Shown here in pieces: positions 5,099 through 9,725 of a stretch of DNA of 9,725 bases. The DNA is from UBA7672 sp031419455. Lineage in GTDB: Bacteria; Pseudomonadota; Alphaproteobacteria; Caulobacterales; Hyphomonadaceae. Numbering within the stretch: position 1 is the first letter of the stretch; every line of letters begins with the position of its first letter. The stretch is from contig JANOKS010000127.1 of assembly GCA_031419455.1 (NCBI GenBank), forward strand, positions 1-9,725, read 5' to 3'. The translations under genes and the position numbers were made by a program. The notes under the pieces were generated by a model, which had not been told where the DNA came from, searched no databases, and saw only the letters and a program-made list of their open reading frames with translations.

Positions 5099-6421
5099 AT
5101 GACCGCATCCCTCGCCGCCCCCGCCGCTCCTGCCGATGAAATCTCCGCCTACATCGCGTCGGCCGCCAAGGCTGCGTGGGAGGTGAAGGGCCTGCCGGCG
5201 GGCACGCCGCTGAAGCCGATCGCCAAGGTGGGCGTCATCGGCGCGGGTACGATGGGCGGCGGCATCTCGATGAACTTCGCCAATGTCGGTATTCCCGTGG
5301 TGATGGTCGAAGTGCAGCAGGCGGCGCTCGACCGCGGTCTCGGCGTCATCCGCAAGAACTACCAGGCCTCCGCCGACAAGGGCCGCTTCCCGCAGGAAGA
5401 AGTAGGCGTGCGGATGGGGCTGCTGTCCGGCTCCCTCAATCGCGAGGCGCTCGCCGACTGCGACCTCATCATCGAGGCGGTGTTCGAGGACATGAGCGTG
5501 AAGAAAGAAATCTTCGCCGACCTCGACCGCATCTGCAAACCCGGCGCAATCCTGGCCACCAACACATCCGCGCTCGACATCAACGAAATCGCGTCTGTCG
5601 TGAAACGCCCGCAGGACGTGATCGGGCTGCACTTCTTCTCCCCGGCCAATGTGATGAAGCTGCTGGAGATCGTGCGCGCGAAGCACACGTCGGACACGGT
5701 GGTCGCAACCTCGATGGACCTCGCGAAAAAGATCAACAAGGTGGCCGCGCTCGCCGGTGTCTGCCCCGGCTTCATCGGCAACCGCATGCTCTACAAGCGC
5801 GGCCAGCCCGCTGGCGCGCTGCTGAAAGCCGGCGCGATGCCGTGGGACATCGATGCGGCGTTCAATACATTCGGCTTCAAGATGGGCCCATACCAGATGA
5901 GCGACCTCGCCGGTCTCGACATCGGCTGGAAGCCGGGCGCTGCGACGGCAAACCCGCTGCGCGACATGATCTGCGAGCGCACGCCGCGTCGCGGCCAGAA
6001 ATCCGGCGCTGGGTATTACGACTACGACGAAAACCGCGTCGGCCGTCCGTCGCCGGAAGTGGAAGCGATCGTGAAGGAGTTCGCAGCGCAGTCAGGCTTC
6101 GCCTCAAGAAAAGTGACACAGGAAGAAATCCTCGAAGAGTGCATCTTCCCGATGATCAACGAGGGCGCAGCGATCCTGGAAGAGGGCATGGCGCAGCGCC
6201 CCGGCGACATCGATGTCACATGGCTCAACGGCTATGGCTGGCCGCAGGATAAGGGCGGTCCGATGTTCCTCGGCGACAAGGTCGGGCTGCAGCGCGTGGT
6301 CGATGTGGTCGAGCGCGTGTCGAAGACCGTGCCGGACATCAAGGTGTCCAGCCTGCTGCGCGCTATGGCGAAAGACGGCCGCAAGTTCGCCGATCTGCCG
6401 GCGCAGCCGCTGAAGGTCTAG
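5099..6421 (+). CDS. 3-hydroxyacyl-CoA dehydrogenase (stand-alone, no hydratase domain)
   Basis: A 440-residue enzyme that oxidises L-3-hydroxyacyl-CoA to 3-oxoacyl-CoA with NAD, the third step of beta-oxidation. The NAD-binding domain starts at VGVIGAGTMGGGI (44-56; GxGxxG at 48-53). Ser157 (NTSALD), His178 (GLHFFSP), Glu190 twelve residues later and Asn228 (GNRM) make the catalytic set. Two C-terminal helical 3HCDH repeats follow (about 224-310 and 343-430), as in multifunctional FadB-type or peroxisomal proteins and unlike short mono-functional HADs of about 290 residues. The 40-residue N-terminus (SAAKAAWEVKGLP) resembles the linker that joins hydratase and dehydrogenase domains in fused proteins, but no hydratase is encoded upstream. 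The segment after GNRML (YKRGQP) departs from the usual YxREA pattern. ATG 5099 has AGGA about nine bases upstream. Divergent from the TetR cluster, convergent with the ABC permease. Confidence 0.92.
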   Translation: MTASLAAPAAPADEISAYIASAAKAAWEVKGLPAGTPLKPIAKVGVIGAGTMGGGISMNFANVGIPVVMVEVQQAALDRGLGVIRKNYQASADKGRFPQEEVGVRMGLLSGSLNREALADCDLIIEAVFEDMSVKKEIFADLDRICKPGAILATNTSALDINEIASVVKRPQDVIGLHFFSPANVMKLLEIVRAKHTSDTVVATSMDLAKKINKVAALAGVCPGFIGNRMLYKRGQPAGALLKAGAMPWDIDAAFNTFGFKMGPYQMSDLAGLDIGWKPGAATANPLRDMICERTPRRGQKSGAGYYDYDENRVGRPSPEVEAIVKEFAAQSGFASRKVTQEEILEECIFPMINEGAAILEEGMAQRPGDIDVTWLNGYGWPQDKGGPMFLGDKVGLQRVVDVVERVSKTVPDIKVSSLLRAMAKDGRKFADLPAQPLKV

Positions 6422-7956
6422 GTCGCGTTCGCGAAGCTGGGTGTCGGCTTGTGGAGCACGCCCAAGACTGTTGCGCCCAGAATCGCCGGGATGACCGCCA
6501 GCCATGGCAGGCCGTGCGCGCCGAGGCCTGCTGCACCCGCGATGCTGATCGCGACGAAAGCCTGGCCGAGGCCGGACATCAGTGAGCCCTTTGCGCGCCG
6601 CCGCACGAAGTCGCGGCGGGAGCCGGGCGCGCGCCGCCACAAGCCGATCAATGCGGCGGAGGTGGACGCGCACAGAACTCCGGCCGCGGTCCACGCGCCG
6701 GCCCATGGCTCGCGCCAGAGCAGGATCGCAACCGGAATTGTCATCAGCGCCAGCACGGGCAACACCGCCGACATGAGCTTGGCGCGGTCGATCGTCTTCG
6801 GCCGGATCGGCGCCGAGGCGAGCAGGTCCGGCGCGTCCTCCGCCGAAACGGTGATCCAGGTCAGGCTGCCCGCCAGCGCGCTGGACAACAGGGTCAGCGC
6901 AGGCGCGAAGGCCGCCTCGCTCAACACCAGTCCGCGGTCTGGGCGGAACAGAACGAACACCAACGGTATGAAATAGATCAGCTGCAGGCCGACCTGCGAC
7001 AGCAGAAGCGGATCGCGCAAGAGGAGACGAACTTCCTTGCGCATCACCGACTTCATCACCCCGCCGCGCACGCTGGCGACACGTGCGTCCGTCGCGCGCT
7101 TGCGCCGGCCCATGGTCGAGGCTGCCGCGGCGTCCGCCACGAACCGCCGGCTGAAGACGTAGACGCCGAGCGGAAAGAGAATGCCAACCGCAGCCAGCCA
7201 CAGCAGCGTCGATGGAATGTCGCCCGTGAACGCGCGGGACGGGAACAGCCACCACGCCTGCGGATCGAGATCGAGCTGGTTGATCATCTCGACCATATCC
7301 TGCTGGTCCATGCGTTCGTCGCCGCGCGTGTTGATGTTGAACAGCTGGAAAGCGAGAAACACCGCCGCCCCCGCCAACGCGCTGATCACCTGCGCCAGCA
7401 CGCGCGTGCGCCGCGGCCCGATCAGGCGGAACAGACCCGTGACGATCAGCAATGCGATCCCAGTCGCCGCAAACGCCAACGACGCCAGCACAACCAGCGC
7501 CGACAGCCAGAGCGGCGAGGAGAACACCGCCATCCACAACAGCGGCGGCCCAAGCATCCCGGCATAAAGCGGCAGCGCGCCGATCGCGATGGCGGATGAC
7601 CGCACCACCAGTACGCGCCAGGGCGAGATCGGCGATGACAGCAGGAGATCAAGATCGTTGCGCGTGTAGATCGCCTCCACCGCCGCGAGGATCGCGCCCG
7701 ATGTCATTACCGACCCGATGAAACCGATGGCGATCCCGATGACGGTAAGCGCGAGGCCGTCTGCCGGGTCATCCAGAAAGGGCGGCGGCGGGATCAGCGG
7801 GCCGATGCTGCGAAGCATGAAGAAGCTGAGCGCCAGCCACGCCGCGAGCACGAGCCCGATGATGATCAGGCCGCTGCGCGAGTTCATCTTGCCGCGCCGC
7901 CAGAACAGCCGCAGCTCGTGCGCCATCAGCCAGCGTATCCCGCCCGGCTTGCTCAT
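6418..7956 (-). CDS. ABC transporter permease, two-repeat exporter type
   Basis: A 512-residue integral membrane protein with roughly ten to twelve hydrophobic segments, for example at 28-48, 69-93, 117-145, 150-176, 186-206, 250-269, 318-337, 352-370, 395-414, 421-440 and 464-502. The protein looks internally duplicated: DLDLLLSSPISPWRVLVVR (101-119) in the first half corresponds to APDLLASAPIRPKTIDRAK (375-393) in the second, each following a membrane helix. This cytoplasmic motif is typical of large ABC-2-like permeases that work with a single ATPase. The cargo is unknown. The ATG at 7956 overlaps the TGA of the ATPase gene (ATGA), which fixes the start and implies coupled translation. The TAG stop shares CTAG (6418-6421) with the convergent dehydrogenase stop. 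No substrate-binding protein is present nearby, in keeping with export rather than import. Confidence 0.85.
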   Translation of the reverse strand: MSKPGGIRWLMAHELRLFWRRGKMNSRSGLIIIGLVLAAWLALSFFMLRSIGPLIPPPPFLDDPADGLALTVIGIAIGFIGSVMTSGAILAAVEAIYTRNDLDLLLSSPISPWRVLVVRSSAIAIGALPLYAGMLGPPLLWMAVFSSPLWLSALVVLASLAFAATGIALLIVTGLFRLIGPRRTRVLAQVISALAGAAVFLAFQLFNINTRGDERMDQQDMVEMINQLDLDPQAWWLFPSRAFTGDIPSTLLWLAAVGILFPLGVYVFSRRFVADAAAASTMGRRKRATDARVASVRGGVMKSVMRKEVRLLLRDPLLLSQVGLQLIYFIPLVFVLFRPDRGLVLSEAAFAPALTLLSSALAGSLTWITVSAEDAPDLLASAPIRPKTIDRAKLMSAVLPVLALMTIPVAILLWREPWAGAWTAAGVLCASTSAALIGLWRRAPGSRRDFVRRRAKGSLMSGLGQAFVAISIAGAAGLGAHGLPWLAVIPAILGATVLGVLHKPTPSFANAT

Positions 7957-8717
7957 TGCGCCGCCACGGGGTTGGGCGCAGCCGCTGGCGAGGCCGTAAG
8001 CGACAGGAACACGTCCTCCAGCGACTGCCCCTGCGCGCCGGCCTGCGTGCGCAACTCCTCGAGCGAACCCTCGATCAGCAGCTTGCCATCCTTGATGATG
8101 CCGATGCGGTCGGCCATGCGCTCGGCGACTTCGAGAATGTGCGTCGTCAGGATCACGCCCGCGCCCTGGTCCACGCGCTCGCGGATCATGTCCTTCACCA
8201 GCCGGCTCGCGGCGGCGTCGAGGCCGGTGAGCGGCTCGTCCAGCATCAGCAACTTCGGTTGGTGCAACAACGCGCCGGCCAGCACGGCCTTCTGCTTCAT
8301 CCCGCGCGAGAACGTCTCGCACCGGTCATTGCGATTGTCCCACAGCGTGAGAATCTTGAGCAGGCGCTCCGCCTCCGCCCGCGCGCTCGCCGGCGGCACG
8401 CCCCACAGGCCGGCGACGAATTCCAGATACTCCCACGCTGTCAGCTTGTCATACAGCAGCGGCTCGTCCGGCAGCCACGCGATCAACTGCTTCGCCGCCA
8501 GCGGGTCGGCGCGCGCATCGACATCGAACACGCTGATCGAACCTGCGTCCGCCGCCAGCAGGCCGGCCACCATGCGCAGCGTCGTGGTCTTTCCCGCGCC
8601 ATTGGGGCCGAGCAGGGCGTAGAGCTCACCGGCCCGCACGTCGAAGCTGATGCCATCGACCGCCCGCTTGCCGCCATAGCTCTTGGCGAGGTCTGTCACG
8701 CGAAGGGCGGTGGACAT
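7953..8717 (-). CDS. ABC transporter ATP-binding protein
   Basis: A 254-residue nucleotide-binding subunit. Walker A GPNGAGKTT (37-45), signature FSRGMKQK (136-143, a variant of LSGGQ), Walker B LLMLDEP with catalytic Glu161, the D-loop TGLDAAA and the H-loop His193 (TTH) are all intact, so it should hydrolyse ATP. The Q-loop region reads WLPDEPLLYDKLT, with an acidic residue where glutamine is common, as in ABC-2-type exporter ATPases. It acts at the cytoplasmic face with the permease encoded immediately downstream (ATGA overlap). ATG 8717 (MSTALRV) has GGAG about 12 bases upstream; an in-frame ATG at 8735 would add six residues but lacks a visible ribosome site. A divergent spacer of about 90 bases separates it from the DUF1295 gene and should hold promoters for both. 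Confidence 0.92.
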   Translation of the reverse strand: MSTALRVTDLAKSYGGKRAVDGISFDVRAGELYALLGPNGAGKTTTLRMVAGLLAADAGSISVFDVDARADPLAAKQLIAWLPDEPLLYDKLTAWEYLEFVAGLWGVPPASARAEAERLLKILTLWDNRNDRCETFSRGMKQKAVLAGALLHQPKLLMLDEPLTGLDAAASRLVKDMIRERVDQGAGVILTTHILEVAERMADRIGIIKDGKLLIEGSLEELRTQAGAQGQSLEDVFLSLTASPAAAPNPVAAQ

Positions 8718-8810
8718 TGGCTTGGGACGCTCCATCTCAACAGGGTGGGCGCTTTCTAGCCGACTGAATCTGATCCGTCAGCAACAGAGCCGCGTAGAGG
8801 CAGCGTGAAC

Positions 8811-9602
8811 ATGTTCGCGCCCTTTCTTGCAAGTCTCATTGGCATGGCCGTGGTCATGCTCCTGGCGTGGCTGTTCCAGCGCATTGTGCGCAATGGCGGC
8901 TGGGTCGACGTGTTCTGGACGTTCGGCACGGGCGCCGCCTGCCTCATGGCCGCGCTATGGCCGGAGCCTGCGGCCAATGCCAACCGCCAGCTGCTGGTGG
9001 CAGCCCTGGCCGCTATCTGGGCGCTGAGGCTGGGCGTCTATATCGGCCATCGCGTGGCGACCGGGCCGGAAGATGCGCGCTATTCCGACTTCCGGAAGGA
9101 ATGGGGCGCCAACTTCCAGCGCAACATGATGATCCTCGTCCTGCCGCAAGCGCCGGCGACGGCGATCCTCTCCCTCTCGGTCTTCGCCGCAGCGCATGGC
9201 GGCGGGCCGGAACTTGGGCTGCGCGATTTCCTGGGCGTTGCGATCCTGCTTGTCGCCATCATCGGCGAGGGGCTGGCCGACGAACAGATGCGCCGCTTCC
9301 GCAGCCAGGGCCTTCGCGGCGCGATCATGGACAAGGGTTTGTGGGGCTGGTCGCGCCATCCGAACTATTTCTTTGAATGGCTGGGCTGGCTCGCTTATCC
9401 CGCCATCGCCTTCGATCCCGCCCAGCTGTGGACGTGGGTCACGTGGATCGCGCCGATCGTGATGTTCATCCTGCTGCGCTTCGCGACGGGCGTGCCCGCC
9501 ACCGAGAAATCCATGCTCGCAAGCCGCGGGGAAAAGTTCCGCGACTATCAGAGGCGGGTCAGCGCCTTCTTCCCGCTTCCTCCGAAAGGCAAGACGTCAT
9601 GA
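8811..9602 (+). CDS. DUF1295 domain membrane protein (steroid 5-alpha-reductase C-terminal-like)
   Basis: A protein of about 263 residues with six or so membrane segments. It shows the DUF1295 landmarks: a GGWVDVFW segment near residue 30, RYSDFRKEWG near 90-99, GEGLADEQMRRFR near 152-164, the signature WSRHPNYFFEW near 180-190 and ATEKSML near 230. The family shares its fold and the SRHPNY motif with NADPH-dependent steroid 5-alpha reductases and membrane-bound methyltransferases of the ICMT type; its own reaction is not established. The start is ATG 8811, with AGAGG ten bases upstream; GTG 8805, four bases after the same AGAGG, is also possible. Its TGA overlaps the ATG of the following methyltransferase-like gene. 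That coupling suggests the two act on the same lipid, for example reducing or finishing a methylated or methylene fatty acyl chain. This role is inference. Confidence 0.85.
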   Translation: MFAPFLASLIGMAVVMLLAWLFQRIVRNGGWVDVFWTFGTGAACLMAALWPEPAANANRQLLVAALAAIWALRLGVYIGHRVATGPEDARYSDFRKEWGANFQRNMMILVLPQAPATAILSLSVFAAAHGGGPELGLRDFLGVAILLVAIIGEGLADEQMRRFRSQGLRGAIMDKGLWGWSRHPNYFFEWLGWLAYPAIAFDPAQLWTWVTWIAPIVMFILLRFATGVPATEKSMLASRGEKFRDYQRRVSAFFPLPPKGKTS

Positions 9603-9725
9603 GCCTCGTCGCCCGCGCGATCATCGCCTTCGAATCCGCGCCGCTGCCCGACAGCGTGCGCAAGGGTGCGGTGTCATTCCTCGTTGGCCGCGTGAAGCAC
9701 CAGATGAAATCCGTGCCGGAGAACG
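9599..9725 (+). CDS. Cyclopropane-fatty-acyl-phospholipid synthase-like methyltransferase, N-terminus (partial)
   Basis: Forty-two codons are visible from ATG 9599 to the window edge, starting MSLVARAIIAFESAPLPDSV and continuing with RKGAVSFLVGRVKHQ. The pattern of a short helix, then APLPDSV and an R..I/V.FLVGR segment is familiar from the beginning of CFA-synthase family SAM-dependent methyltransferases in Alphaproteobacteria, which add a methylene or methyl carbon to unsaturated phospholipid acyl chains. The SAM-binding core lies outside the window, so the call depends on the N-terminus plus its ATGA overlap with a DUF1295 gene, a recurrent arrangement. It could be another methyltransferase. 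Confidence 0.55.
   Translation, partial: MSLVARAIIAFESAPLPDSVRKGAVSFLVGRVKHQMKSVPEN

Noticed and set aside
5176..6252. A 358-codon plus-strand open frame inside the dehydrogenase gene
   Set aside because: It is a shifted frame of the 3-hydroxyacyl-CoA dehydrogenase, whose catalytic motifs are all in the other frame; long shadows are normal at this GC content.
6104..7537. A 477-codon open frame on the minus strand overlapping the ABC permease and dehydrogenase genes
   Set aside because: It is an out-of-frame shadow. The translation is arginine- and glycine-rich, lacks any family motif and runs over two genes with clear motifs in other frames.

Overview
This GC-rich window looks like chromosomal DNA from an alphaproteobacterium. 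The lineage is inferred from the gene families (a DUF983 protein, a short PilZ protein, and a DUF1295 gene followed by a cyclopropane-synthase-like gene) and from codon use strongly biased to G or C at third positions. I cannot name the genus. Coding density is high, genes are tightly packed, and no gene-free stretch exceeds 300 bases. I see no tRNA, rRNA or CRISPR array.

Left edge (1-139): the last 40 codons of an IS630-family transposase and the right end of that insertion sequence. The element abuts the stop codon of a DUF983 membrane protein gene (137-520, minus). Upstream of that gene on the same strand is a small PilZ-domain gene (579-923, minus).

Centre (1084-4919, all minus): a five-gene, probably single-transcript cluster in the order TetR-type regulator, truncated and degenerate AMP-binding (acyl-CoA synthetase-like) protein, exported VOC/glyoxalase-fold lipoprotein, carboxymuconolactone decarboxylase (CMD)-family protein, and short-chain dehydrogenase/reductase (SDR). 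Junctions are ATGA, 46 bp, 9 bp with the ribosome site overlapping the stop, and TGATG. A 30-bp imperfect palindrome (4931-4960) at the head of the cluster is the likely TetR operator. Across a 164-179 bp divergent intergenic region, a stand-alone 3-hydroxyacyl-CoA dehydrogenase (5099-6421, plus) runs the other way. Together these genes suggest a CoA-linked catabolic pathway (fatty acid, terpenoid, steroid or aromatic side chain) under local TetR control. The substrate cannot be read from the sequence.

Right part: a two-gene ABC exporter-type transporter (ATPase then permease, 8717 to 6418, minus) whose permease stop codon overlaps the dehydrogenase stop codon in a shared CTAG. Divergent from the transporter is a DUF1295 membrane protein (8811-9602) overlapping by ATGA the start of a gene that continues past the window and resembles the N-terminus of cyclopropane-fatty-acyl-phospholipid synthase-family methyltransferases. 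That pair suggests modification of membrane fatty acids.

Most of the window is ordinary. The items most worth a second look are the TetR-governed cluster with its palindrome, the decayed AMP-binding protein retained inside it, and the transposon boundary at a stop codon.
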